From positions 496,001 to 560,000 of the forward strand of contig BCKT01000015.1 in NCBI GenBank assembly GCA_003116875.1: DNA of 64,000 nt. Direction: 5' to 3'. The translations under genes and the position numbers were made by a program. How positions within the stretch are numbered: position 1 is the stretch's first letter; each line of letters begins with the position of its first letter. The notes beneath the pieces were generated by a model. That model was not told the origin of the DNA. It saw only the letters and a list, made by a program, of their open reading frames with translations, and searched no databases. Positions 43,319 through 54,942 of this stretch are shown here, piece after piece. The DNA comes from Takashimella koratensis (Eukaryota > Basidiomycota > Tremellomycetes > Trichosporonales > Tetragoniomycetaceae).

Positions 43319-46300
43319 TTATACCCAATCCAAGAGGTCCAGTACGATCCCAGCTGCGATTGTCTCCCCTGCTCTTCGAATCAAAACCCGCCCCATCTCT
43401 TTGTTCTCAGCTCCCGTCTCAAGTGGGATAGTAGGTACCGGTCTCCCCAAGGTCGGGGCGCGGAGTGTGAGTTCGACCGAGGCCGTGACGCCTTTTTGCA
43501 GAACTCTGCGCAGAGGCCAAAGTAAGAAATACACACGGTGTTGTGAGTATGAAACTTCATTTTGTTGAGTGCAGAGAAGGTAAAAGATAGGTGCAAGGAA
43601 ACGTGACTTACCGTGGGTTGGATTTAACCACTTGGCCCTTTTCAGAGATCGAGATGAGCTTGGAAATGGTCGCTGGGAGGTTGACGCTATGGTGGAACAA
43701 CTCGACCTGAAATTTTTCGCGATCAAGTCAGCTACAGCCACAGTCTCAGATCACCAATCACCGATTCTCGGTCTCGACCGGGATTCTACCCTAGACTCAC
43801 CGCTGTCCCGCCAATGATTGGGCTATTAATATCAAACACGAGAATTTGCGCGGTGAACCTCGATACGAGATGAGGCGGGTAAGTCGGTGGACACAAGATT
43901 GTCCCAATTGAAAGTTGAATAGGGTCGATTCCGGATAGGTATAGGGATACGTTTTGTCCTGCCACAGCATAAGGTGCGGATTCTTCGTCTACTTCGATAG
44001 CTAGCGAAGGAGGGTAGTCAGCAAAATGAACGAGTGGAGAAAAAGCACCAACTTGATGTGCCATAGTCTTCAGACTGGTTGTAGAACTGGGGGACCTGAT
44101 CATAGATGTAACTCACTTCGAACAGTCGCAATCCCATCACCGGGTATAGCCCGAATGATATCTCCAACTTGGACAACCCCGCTACAGAGTCTGCCCGAGA
44201 CGGCGACACCGGAAGCGACGGCAGTCTGGCCCTTGAAGACGTTGGAGACGGGGACGCGCAAGGGTGCGTTGTATGGCCGTTGAGGGACCTCGGCTTTATC
44301 TGTGGTCCAATCGACGAGGGAGGCAAAGTAGAGAGCCGGTGGGCAGAAGGGTCGGGGGAATAAAAAGAAGTAGAAGAATATCAGCTTTGTTCTGTATAAA
44401 TTGTTGGCAGAGAGTACGCCACTACCATTGCAATTTCTTGCGTTCAATACCCAACTGCCTGCACTCACCCAAAGCATCTAAGAGCGAGGGACCGGTATAC
44501 CATGCCAACCCTGGTCGATCACGAGTCACGACATTGACACCTTCCATGGCGCCAAGAGGGAGGAAAGTGGTTTTGGCAGCGCTGAAACCGGCAGAAGCGA
44601 GGAAGGGGGTAAGAGAATCGACAATGTCTTCGTATCGATCTTGTGACCAGTCGACCTGAGAAGATGACGCGTTGGTCAGCTGCCGTTCAACAGGGCCTAT
44701 CACAACACCGAGAACAGTCGTTGGATATGGGGAACAGATCAAAGCAGTAGTACCGCTACCAAACCAACGGTACGATCCACTCACCACGTCCAGCTTATTC
44801 ACACCCACGATAATCTCCTTGACACCGAGACTCCTAACCAACCACGCATGTTCTCTCGTCTGTCCACCTCTCTCAAACCCGGCCTCAAACTCCCCCGGCG
44901 ATCCATCGACAACAAGCAGCGCGACATCGGCCTGCGCCGCACCGCTGATCATTGCAGGGATAAAGTCGCGATGGCCCGGTGCGTCGAGGAGCGTCACGTT
45001 TCGATGAGGGGTGGTGAAGTGCGTCGTGGCGATATCGATGGTCACGCCGCTATAAAAGAATGTCGATTATAGGTGACGAGAAGAAGAGGTTCCAGAGAAG
45101 CAGATACCAGGTTGAGACGGAAGAAGACACAAGACAGATTCGTCAGCAATTGAGCAGTGACTTTTTTACTGATCTGCGTTGCTACTCCCCAGTGTTATGC
45201 ACTTACCGGTCCCTCTCATCACCTAGTGCGTCGAGCCCCCAAGCAAACGCAAAACTGCTCTTCCCAATCCTCTGACTCCCTCTCTCATTCGCTACTTTCT
45301 CCTTCTCCGACAACTCTCCCAACTCGTACAACAACCTCCCCATCAATGTCGATTTCCCCGCATCCACATGTCCCACCACAATCAGACTAAAACCTTGCCT
45401 TCCCGATTCCGCCGCCTCTTTCTTGACCTTTTCAACTAGCTCTTCTTGCTTCATACTGAGGGTAGGGCGATCACGATACTTTTCCCTCTCGCGCTCTCGG
45501 TCCGCGTCATCCACTACCTCCGCGTCCAAGTGAAGTCCAGCCAAATCTTGTTGCGCTACAGTGAGAGGGGTGGAAGTAGCACTCCACGGCGCGCTACCGC
45601 CACCACGAGCGCTGGTAGCCTTGCGTGGAGTAGAGGCCGCAGAACTGCTCGCTCGGCTAGAGGCGGCAGGTGTAGAAGGGACCGAATCGCGCAGTTTGGC
45701 AGGGTGCGATTTGGATCGAGCTGTAGATGGGGTAGGAGATGCTACGGCTGCTTTCGCTGAGTAGGGAATCTGTTAGCGTCAAGCGTTTGGACCGGGTTCG
45801 CAGGGGCCAAGGAGCAGCAAAGAGCCAAGAGACACAATCAAAGAGAAAGTAACAGTTGACGCAGCCGCAAATCATGAAACACAAATCAGCAACAGAGATG
45901 GGTCGCATCTCCATGGAGAATCGCGCCAGCATTATCCGCTGCAATCCTCACAGCCCTAACACCTCTTCCTTCGTCCCTCATCCAAACTTCCCTCACGTCC
46001 CAGCCTTCACACCCGACTTTGCCCCCTCGACACCCGTGGCGATCCCCTTGGTCCCCGCTCGTCCTTGTCGAGCTCTCAACACGACGTCATCTGGGCTCTC
46101 TGCGCCTTCGAACGCTGCGCGAACCCTTCGCTCCGCCTCTTCTCGATTCCTCAACATCGGGATGTGCATCGCCGACAATAGTTGCGGGTCCGCATGGACC
46201 GGTAACGTCCGATGTGTCGTCAAGAGGCTGAAGAAAGTCGAGGGTGCAGAAGAAGACAGCCGCGGGTGGGTGGGGAAAAGCGCTTCGTCGAGGGTGAATG

Positions 46301-47612
46301 CGGAGGAAGAGGTCAGAGGTGCAGGGGGGTCGATGTCCATGTCGTCGCTGGACGCAGGGACTGAAGGGGTCGACGATCCCGAAGGTTGAGTATCGGATTT
46401 GAGTGCACGAGCAGCGGCCATCTTCTGAGCCAATTTTGATAGCGGCTTGGTTGGTGTCGGAACGGCGAGGGGGGTCGCAGTCATCGCCGCAGGTGTAGAG
46501 GAGGAATCTGGAGTCGATACGACCGACGATGAGGCGGCGGCTGCTTCTCGGCGTTTCTGCGCGAGCATGGCGAGTTTCGACATTGGCTTCCCGTCCGTGC
46601 CAGCGACTGAACCCGGAGTAGGAGGAGCGGGCGATAGTCCGGTGGGACTCGGGCACGCGGCGGTGGGAGGGGTAGACGTGATTGCGGGGGACGTCGATCG
46701 CGCTTCTTTCCGTGCCAGCGAGAGTCGCTGCAGCGCCGTCAAGGGCGGCTGGGGCGAGCTTGTCGTAGACGACGACGTGGGCGCGGGTACGGGTGCGAGA
46801 CGACGAGGGCGAGGTTGTTGCGCCGGAGTAGGCACGAGCTCGGCAGGCACGTCGATGCCTGGGAGTGGACGCGCTCAGCCGAGACACCCAGACAGATTTG
46901 GTCACGCCGGATGCTTGACGGCGGGCTCTCGAGCTCGCTTTGGCCCCTATCCACAGTCTCTTCAACCCTCCCAACCTCCTTTGTCTCCAGAGACAACAAG
47001 ATCGGCACCAGACTCGAAACAAGCAGGCACGAAATCAAGAAATGAGTAGACAGAGACGAAGAGATCACCCCCGTTTAAAGCGGCCCAGAAGAACCGAGCC
47101 GCCTCAAATGGCGGGTGGCAAGAACGCAAGAACGCAAACGAAACTCAAACCCAAAATGCCTTGTCCCAATCCTTTGGCTCACCTTTCTTCTCCCAATCTT
47201 TCCGAAGCCAACCGACTGCCTTGTCCACATCGAACCAGTAGTGCCAAAGCGAGTCGGCGATGGCGTTGTCTGATATTGGTGGTTTGATGTCTTTGAGCAA
47301 CGCGCGAGCGATCGGGAGTGCAGTGTTCATTTGGGCTTTTGAGTGGGTGGCCAACATCAGCTCGGGATAGTTGGTGGGAGTAAGAAGGGTACGTAGGTAG
47401 GTAGCGAGGTCTCGGTGATTCTTGTCACTCACCTGCTTCCTCGGCAGTCATGCCAATGTCCCCGCCTTCGTCGTCCTCCATCTCGGCTGAGGTGGGGTCA
47501 GCTCAGACCTAGGGAGTGGAGCCGGAATCCAAAGAGTCATGCTAGAAACAGCTCAAAACCGGCCAGACATACCGTCAAGGTCGAGATTGCGCACAAAGCG
47601 GTGTCTCGACAT
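43319..47612 (-). CDS. HBS1: Translational GTPase Hbs1 (ribosome rescue, eRF3/eEF1A family)
   Basis: Hbs1 delivers Dom34 to stalled ribosomes for no-go decay and subunit splitting. The ATG at 47612 starts MSRHRFVRNLDLD, the conserved Hbs1 N-terminal domain, continuing through EMEDDEGGDIGMTAEEA and SLWHYWFDVDKAVGWL. A long Ser/Pro/Ala-rich linker contains two related motifs, MSKLAMLAQKRREA and LSKLAQKMAAARA. The GTPase domain shows VVGHVDAGKST (P loop), GVTIDIA (switch I), LLDAPGHRDF (G3), VVDGSPGEFEAGF and VGVNKLD (G4), then beta-barrel domains with GDIIRAIPG and the end AAGIVLDLLDWV at TAA 43319. All GTP-binding residues are intact. Many introns; one near 46860-47190 is comparatively long. 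A single gene may also supply a Ski7-like splice form. Confidence 0.93.
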
Positions 47613-49134
47613 GGTTGTTGAGTTGTGGTGTGGTGTAGGTAGGACAGTGAGTGGTGGGATGGGTAAGAGCAAGATGTGAGGATTGAAAAGTTGGAGAAAT
47701 GGGATGCAGTGACGATGGGTGAGGACGAGTCGGCACGATGTCATAGGAGGTTATGTGGGGGGAGGGAATATAATAGGCGTCTAGGTTTTCCTACGTGGGG
47801 TCCGTGGGTGATCTCGCGGGTATGAGCGGAGAGTGTGAGATACTGGGGACAGCGGGGAATGGGAGAGGAGAGCAACGACGACGATCCCCATGCCACTGCC
47901 AGGTCCCGCTTGTCTGCGCAGTTTCTGACTGGGAAGCGTTTCTTGCCCGTCGCTACGACTAGCGATAGCTTCTCACCCCTTCTGTGAAGCAAGTACGCTC
48001 CCATGGTGTTTCACCTCGCCATCCTGCCTGTACGAGCAAACCTGATAAACAAAGCAGATACTATCACCAGAGCGTCGCAAGCTTTGGCACTCTCTTCCTC
48101 CCTTGCTTGCTTGTAACTCGACCGCTACCGCTTTTGTTCCCAATTGACCTGACCCGACTCTGACACGGGATCGTCGCCACATCCTCGACACCTAGGGTTG
48201 CCACGTGTCCAGGGTCTACGGGGTGTTTCTTTCCTCTGCCTGCTGAGGAGGAGCGTGGGAAGCGAGCAGTGCGGTGGTGCAGAGTCAAAGGAAAGGAAAA
48301 AACATGCAGCTAACACGCTTATAGGACCCTGAAGGGAGGGAAGGGAGGGGGGAAGGTGAAGGAGTGCAGTGCCAGGGGTCAAAGGAAGGTCAACCCTCGC
48401 ACGCTCTCGGCCCGCGAGATCTCCCGTAGTCCCACGCCCCACGCACTGTCAACCGTGGACCGTGTCTTTGTGCTTAATTTTTGGCGTCTCAGTCGGTCCT
48501 TGCCATCCACCGCGCACCCAAAGCACCAACCCGCCCCTCATTCTCTCATTCTAATCTACCATCACTTGCTCCCTTCTCTCCACTCTCCCATCCTCATCCC
48601 TCACCACCTCCATCGTGAGTCACTCCTGCCAAGTCAAACACCATCACCCATCAGCCTCTTGCCTCCCTTGACCACCAACGCCCCTTCGCGTGTGTCATTG
48701 CTAATCTATCCTCCTTTCCACCGCGTCTCTCTTTCGCCCTCTTTCTCCTCGTTCTCCTCTCTCTCTCTCTCTCCGTTGCCCCAACCCACAGCGCCAGTGC
48801 TGTTTGCGTCTCACCGCACACACACGCCCCGCCCCGCGCCCTCTCCTCTTGCTCGTGCATGAAGAACACCCTTGACCATTCTTCGAACTCGTCGACCTCC
48901 CACTTGACCACTTCGCCATCTTCCCCAACTTCCCCTTCCTCCTCGTCCTCGAGTTCGACCGTCGCTTCCCCTTTACCCAGTCGCTCTTCCTCTCTCACCT
49001 CCTTAGACTCCTTCTCACCTTATCACCAGCTCTCTCGCCTTGGCCACCTCCCTTCCTCTTTCCTTCGTCAGCGCTCCACTAGACTTTCCACTAGAACCAA
49101 AGACCCCGCCGCAGAGCCCGAGACCACCGACAAA
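47613..49134. other. 1.5-kb divergent spacer, HBS1 / GDA1
   Basis: No gene is recognised. The right half (about 48330-49130) is very CT-rich on the plus strand, including TCTCTCTCTCTC at about 48759-48772, and probably forms a long GDA1 leader. An in-frame ATG at 48859 would extend GDA1 by 92 Ser/Thr-rich residues; the ATG at 49135 is preferred. Confidence 0.55.
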
Positions 49135-51211
49135 ATGTTCGGTTCCAGAAAGTACACTCCTCTCCCGACCAACGGGGACCGTGACCGTCGTCGCCGCTCC
49201 GGCGGTCTCACCGCCTGGAAGAGGTACGCGTTGATCGGTACCGCCGGTCTTATCATCCTCGGCTTCGCCGCCACCCGCTTCGGTGGCGGCTCCAAGCAGC
49301 AGTCAATCGAGCAATGGGAAGAGGCCAGTAAGTGGAGAGCCATCTGTCCTGCAGCTTTGTCACCCCTTGTCATGCCCTGATAACGATTACTTGCTGACCC
49401 TCGCTACCCCGCAGACACCTACACGCCCAACCTCGATGACAACTACTCGCCCGTTGACGAGACCGATTACTCCTCGCCGCCCTTCAACCCCGTCGACACG
49501 TCCAAGCCCCGCCCGGAGGAGGACGAGGAGGACGAATTGTTCCATGCTCTCCCCATCGACGTGGAAGAAGGTGCCTCCACGTCTTCGCCGCATGACCCCA
49601 CCTCGAGCAAAGCGCAGCAGGCCGCTGACGCCGACCCGGATTTCACTGACATCACCGACGAAGAGGCCGAGGAGGCCGCTTACGAGGAGGACGCGGCAGC
49701 TTCTGGTCACCCGACGTCGTTCGAGAGTGACCCTGACGCGGCATCGACGACCTACTGCCGCAAGCCTTACAGCTCGGACAAGCCACTCGTTCAGTACGCT
49801 CTTACTATCGACGCTGGTTCGACGGGTTCTCGTATCCACGTGTACAAATTCCACAACTGTGGGCCGGCGCCGCAACTCGAGTACGAGACGTTCAAGGCTG
49901 TCAACCCTGGTCTTTCTTCCTACGCTCGTGACCCGACCGCTGCTGCTGCTTCGCTCGACCCGTTGATCGACGAGGCTAACCGCGTCGTCCCGGCTTCTCT
50001 CCGCTCCTGCACGCCCGTCGAGGTCAAGGCCACCGCAGGTCTTCGCCTCCTTGGCGCCCGCGAGAGCGAGATGATCCTCGAAGAGGTCCGTAACCGCCTC
50101 GAGACCGCCTCACAGTACACTGTCAACGGCGAGCGCGCGGTTGAGATCATGGACGGCAAGGACGAGGGTGAGTGGCGATTGAATTGACAGAACTTGAGTC
50201 GACGCTGAATCTTTGCTAGGTGTCTACGCTTGGATCACTGCCAACTACCTCAAGGGCAAGATTGGTGAGGGCGTCAAAACTACCGACACCCTCGCTGTCA
50301 TGGATCTTGGTGGAGCTTCGACCCAGATCGTATTCGAGCCCAAATTCCCTGCCGACGACAGTCTTGGCCTCGCCGAGGGCGACCACAAGTATCTTTTGAC
50401 TTTTGGTGGCCGCGACTACACGCTCTACCAGCACTCGTACCTCGGCTACGGTCTTATGCGCGCTCGCCGATCTGTCCACAATCTCGTCGCGTTCACTTGG
50501 AGCTTTGGCCAGCCCAACGTCGACTGGGACGAGCTCAGCGAGATGGACATTGTCTCCAACCCATGCCTCACCCGCGGCTCCACTCGCCGCGTCGAGCTCG
50601 ACCCTCCAGGCAGGTCGGCAGTCAACGTCACTATGGACGGTACCAACGGCAGCTTTGACGCGTGCAATCGTATCGTCGAGCTTGTCATGGCCAAGGACGC
50701 GTGAGTAAAGTGTTTTTACTCGAATCGAGTCACCCACGACTTGTCCACATATATTCCATCTCGCCAACGCTAACACCCACTTAGTATCTGCGAGGTCAAG
50801 CCATGCTCGTTCAACGGCGTTTACCAGCCCTCTCTGCTTGACACTTTCCCTACTGGTCAGCTGCTCGCCTTGTCCTACTTCACCGACCGAATCAAGCCCC
50901 TCCTCTCTGCCCGCTCTCCCGGCGACCTCAGCATCGGCGACCTTACCGGGATCGCGCGTGACGTCTGCGCCGGCCCGACCGCATGGAAGAAGCGATGGGG
51001 CAAGAACGCCGCTGCGATGGCTGAACTCGAGGACAGACCAGAGTACTGCCTCGACTTGACGTTCATGAACGCCCTCTTGGGTCTCGGGTACGAGCTCGGC
51101 GCCGAGCGCGAGTTGATCGTTGAGAAGAAGCTCAGGGGCGTCGAGCTTGGTTGGGCACTTGGGGCCGGTCTTGCTCTCGTCGGCAAGGCTGAACTCTCGT
51201 GCTCTGCTTGA
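49135..51211 (+). CDS. GDA1: Golgi guanosine diphosphatase Gda1 (GDA1/CD39 family)
   Basis: Gda1 hydrolyses GDP in the Golgi lumen to GMP so that GDP-sugar transporters can exchange it, supporting mannosylation. The ATG at 49135 (context CAAAATG) gives a type II topology: short basic tail, TM helix (YALIGTAGLIILGFAA), an acidic Glu/Asp-rich stem of about 120 residues, then the lumenal catalytic domain. Apyrase-conserved regions are all present: TIDAGSTGSRIHVYKF (ACR1), VKATAGLRLL (ACR2), EGVYAWITANYL (ACR3, joined across an intron, with the catalytic Glu), VMDLGGASTQIVF (ACR4) and HSYLGYGLMRARR (ACR5). Cys pairs lie in the C-terminal half. The TGA is at 51209-51211. Codon use is strongly C-biased at third positions, suggesting high expression. 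Confidence 0.94.
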
Positions 51212-52093
51212 ACGAGAGACATGTAGTGGTTTTGCAATAGCGAGGAATGACAAAGCAAGGGGTGGTGTCACTGGTTTGATACGCCCCGTGTGATGTGCTG
51301 GACGGTGATTGAGTTTTCTAGTTGTGTACATCAGTAGATACAATCGTCTCTTTTCTCCCCCGCTGAGGCTTGTCTGACCTCCCTCTCCCTTCCCCCTCTC
51401 TTTCTCTCCACTTTGCTCAATACTTCCATTTCAATCTTCATCCAATCTCATCTCATCTCTCATCTCCATCTCATTCATTTTTTCTTTTCTCATTTGTTGG
51501 TAGTCGCCCCGTTGCGTCACATGGTTGGTTACCCGGTACCTAGTTTTTTCTTCCCTTTTCACTCTCTCATCTGTTCATATCCATCAGATACCCTATCTAC
51601 ACGACTGCGCCATGCGATTAGACATTTACGCTGTGGACATGCTGGTCATCAGTCACTTGCACTATTAGGAGAGAATGAAATCCTGCCTCTGCGGAAGAGG
51701 TTGGTGGGTCGCCAAGAGATGTGTGGGGCTAACTGAAAGCGATGCGTTGCGGCGTGGCCGGTAGCATGTGGTCTCTTGGTCTCACGTCGAGATACTCGGT
51801 AGTCAGCACGCGAGCAGCACCGCCGGTCACGGTCGTCTCCAGTACTACCGAACCATGGTTGCACTGCTCGCACTGTCTACTCCTTGTTCCCGCAGCAATT
51901 CATCTCCTAGACAAGTAAAGTCCACCCATGGCCAAGCAACGGAAAACAATACTAAAACACGTTACTCTATCCTTTGAATCTTTCTTTAGCTTCTACGAAA
52001 TGAAAATCAAGATGGACGTTGTTGATGTCGTTGGAATGAATACGCGAAATCAGAAATCAGGCAAAGGGGTCCAAGAGTTAAGAGCCGAGGGCA

Positions 52094-52122
52094 GGCAAGA
52101 GGCAAGAGGCAAGAGGCAAGAG
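52094..52122 (+). repeat. 7-bp minisatellite (GGCAAGA, about four copies)
   Basis: Perfect head-to-tail copies of GGCAAGA with a partial unit at each end. Confidence 0.8.
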
Positions 52123-52311
52123 GCAGAGGCGGAGAGAACAAGAGAGCGACCAAGGACTGACCGAGTATAGATTGTATTGAGATGAAACGCACGGTTCGCT
52201 AACATTCCTCTGCTGCCACCCTCCCTCCCTCCCTCCCTCCAGTCGGTGCCTGGACCTGAAACTCGCGACGCATTGATCGCTCCTGCCCTGCACACCTACA
52301 CCATCACCGTA

Positions 52312-52316
<5 letters not shown>

Positions 52317-52384
<68 letters not shown>
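52317..52384 (+). repeat. (AC)34 dinucleotide microsatellite
   Basis: 68 uninterrupted bases of AC repeat, 127 bp upstream of the septin-like ATG, probably in its leader or core promoter. Confidence 0.97.
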
Positions 52385-52387
<3 letters not shown>

Positions 52388-52510
52388 GCGTAGAGGCTAT
52401 CAACCAACCACCACCCCCTTGTCCAATGTTGTCTCCACTCCTTTCCTCATTCCCCCTCCCACCACCACCACCACTTCATATCCACTCCCCAACCACCTTG
52501 TACCTCCACA

Positions 52511-54526
52511 ATGCTCTCTATCCGACGCAAGAAACGACCTGCTACCGCACCTTCTTCTGCACCTTCTCTCCGCCCCGCTCTCTCCTTGCCAGACCTGACC
52601 ACGCCCTTACTTGAGCTCGACGCTTCTGCATGGCCCGAGCTCCCTTCTTCTAAATCCCACGACGCTTCCATGCCCCTTGATCAGATCTTAGACCACTCCA
52701 AGTCCGAACCCCAGCATGGGAAAGCCACCATCGTTCGGGTCCCCAACACCTACGCTCCTCCTCTTCCACCTACATCCTCGGGCGCACCTTCTTCCACCCC
52801 GCAGAAGGAACACGACCCGCGCACGCCGAGTGGGGCTCGAGGTCGCGCTCCCAGCTTGGTTAGGGATACCAGCGGGTCACCACAGTTCCACCGACCATTC
52901 ACCCCTTGGCAGGTCGTCCCGTCTTTCGGAGCAGGAGCAGGTGGCGCAGGCACGACTCCAGAGCATACCGCTGGGGTTGGGATGAGTGGGACTCCTCGTG
53001 CCATCGGGTCAGGTGCAAGGTCGACCATGATCAGTATGAGCGAGAGGAGGAGGAGGAACAAGGCGCTGGCCACACCGCTTAACGTGCTCGTTGCGGGTTC
53101 CAAAGACGTAGGCAAGACCAGGTTGGTACTCTCACGTCGCTGCTCAGCCAGAGGTGAACCAACGCTGACGTGAGATATTGGCGCTCAATCGCATACATAG
53201 CTTTATCAACGCCTTGGTAACTTCTCTTCGCCAGCATGATCCACTCGCCGAGACCGAACACGAGCATGAGCACGACCCATCCTCTCCCTCACTCGCTCCT
53301 GCAGACGGGCGGAACCCCTTGTCCGCTCCTTCTCCGCAACCCACCACCCGCCCCTCTGTTCGATCCATCACCGTCAGCGACCCGTTCCACCGCACTGCCC
53401 TGCGTCTCATCGATACCCCCGGTCTGCGAAGGGACGAAGAGGACTCGGTGGGTCTGAGCGGCGTCGGACCCGTCGCGCTCGAGAGGGAACGAGGAGTTAC
53501 GGGTTTGGTGAGGTTGGTGGAAGAAAGGTTGGAAGAGAATCTGAGAGAGGAGAGTAAAGTAGTCCGTAGGAAAAGCAGCGGAGAGGACATGGTCCATCTC
53601 AGTGAGTAGAGAAGGGTTGGGATTGGGTAGGAGAGAGTGAAGGGAAAGAGAGGAGATGATAGAGTGTGGGACAAGGGCTGACTGGAAAAGTCGTGTATAT
53701 CCTCGACGCAAGGGACATTGTTAATCCGCGGACCGCATCCAGCGCGGTTGAGTGGACTTTCCAGACAGACCCATTCGCTGCCCAGCCTCGAACCACCGTA
53801 GCTGAATCTTGCATTTCTTCCTCCGAGATCGACGTGGTAAGTTGTCACGTTGCCTCTCAGGAATTTGGTTGCTCACTGTTTACCCCTACACCTAGATTGA
53901 ACGCCTCTTGAAGCGCGCCAACGTACTTCCCGTGCTAGGCCGGATAGACGGGCTCTCTGCCTCTGAGCTCGAAGCTGCTCGAGCGGCTTCTCGTCGAGAC
54001 TTGGCGAAATGCAATTTGGGCTTATTTGACGCCGACGAAGCTGTATGTACAGTCGTTGTTCTAAACCAACTTGATCGTACACTGACACCTGTGACTCACT
54101 TCAGATGTCCGAAGATGAAGACGAAGGCCCCCTCACACCCGTTTCCATGTCATCTTCATCCAACTCCATCTTCCCATACGCACTCTTCAATCCCGACTCA
54201 ACAGGGATGACCACTCTGTCTCGCCGATTCGCATGGGGGACCGCAGACGTATTGAACCCTGCTCATAGCGATCTCGATGCGTTGCGTAACGAGATCTTGC
54301 TTGATCGTACAGAGGTGAGTCTCGATCTATCGGGCCTGGACCGAGAATGTTTCCTTTTTCATGTCTGTCGGTTTCCTGTCGACTTGAATCTGGATGATTT
54401 AATGAGGATGGATGCTGACGACACGTGAAGGCGCTGAGGGAAGCTACGAGAGAAGTCAAGTACGAGAATTACCGCACCGAACGATTGTTGTCACGCCAAA
54501 CGAGGCAGACGAGCCCGGGGAAGTGA
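52511..54526 (+). CDS. Divergent septin-like GTPase
   Basis: Septins are filament-forming GTPases of the bud neck and cortex. The ATG at 52511 starts a basic, Ser/Pro-rich leader of about 180 residues. Across the first intron comes LNVLVAGSKDVGKTSFINAL, a P loop (Gx4GK[ST]) in septin position. LRLIDTPGL is the DxxG (G3) motif, with a long acidic/His-rich insertion before it. VVYILDARDIVNP, NVLPVLGRIDGLSASEL (G4 place, GRID instead of the septin AKAD) and LDALRNEILLDRTEALREAT joined to REVKYENYRTERL complete a septin-like G domain and septin-unique element. It ends without a long coiled coil. The G4 change and insertions set it apart from Cdc3/10/11/12; it may be a non-core septin. Its coding end is convergent with GPN3. 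Confidence 0.82.
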
Positions 54527-54942
54527 TACCCTCTCCAAGCGATTTCAGGTGTTCAAACGAGCCGATGATCAGACGACGAATGTTAGGATGAGTTGAGCGA
54601 AAGACGAGGTGATGTGCTGTAATGTGTCAATTTTTGGATATATCTCGTGATTGTGATGACGATTTCCAAGGAGTGGATCGTACTTTGTATACAGCTCCCT
54701 TTGTTTCGTTCGTGTCCCTGATGATCTCACTCTATCGTTACCTGTTGATCGATGACCGTTCTTCCTTTATCGTCGACAAATGTCGCGCCGTTCCTTCTGG
54801 ACGCGTTCAAAATTCATGCAGAGGTCCCCTGGTTTGATCCTGCGGGGGCGAGAACCGGCGGCAGGTCCCGCCAGTTGGGATAATATAGTATAGTACATGC
54901 AACATATTGTCTGTGGTAGTCATCTCTCGGTATCTAAGCGGA
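54527..54942. other. Convergent 3' spacer, septin-like gene / GPN3
   Basis: 416 bp with both 3' UTRs. No gene is seen. Confidence 0.5.

Larger units (their letters stand above)
51212..52510. other. 1.3-kb spacer with minisatellite and microsatellite, upstream of the septin-like gene
   Basis: It contains the GDA1 3' UTR, a CT-rich block (51340-51500), GGCAAGA repeats, CCCT repeats (about 52218-52240) and a long AC microsatellite. No gene is seen. Confidence 0.55.

Noticed and set aside
46087..47022. 311-codon minus-strand frame in the HBS1 region
   Set aside because: Alternative frame of the HBS1 linker exon, Arg/Ser-rich with a non-ATG start; the HBS1 frame carries the conserved motifs.
50216..51343. 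375-codon minus-strand frame opposite GDA1
   Set aside because: Antisense shadow caused by strong third-position bias of GDA1; no motif of its own.
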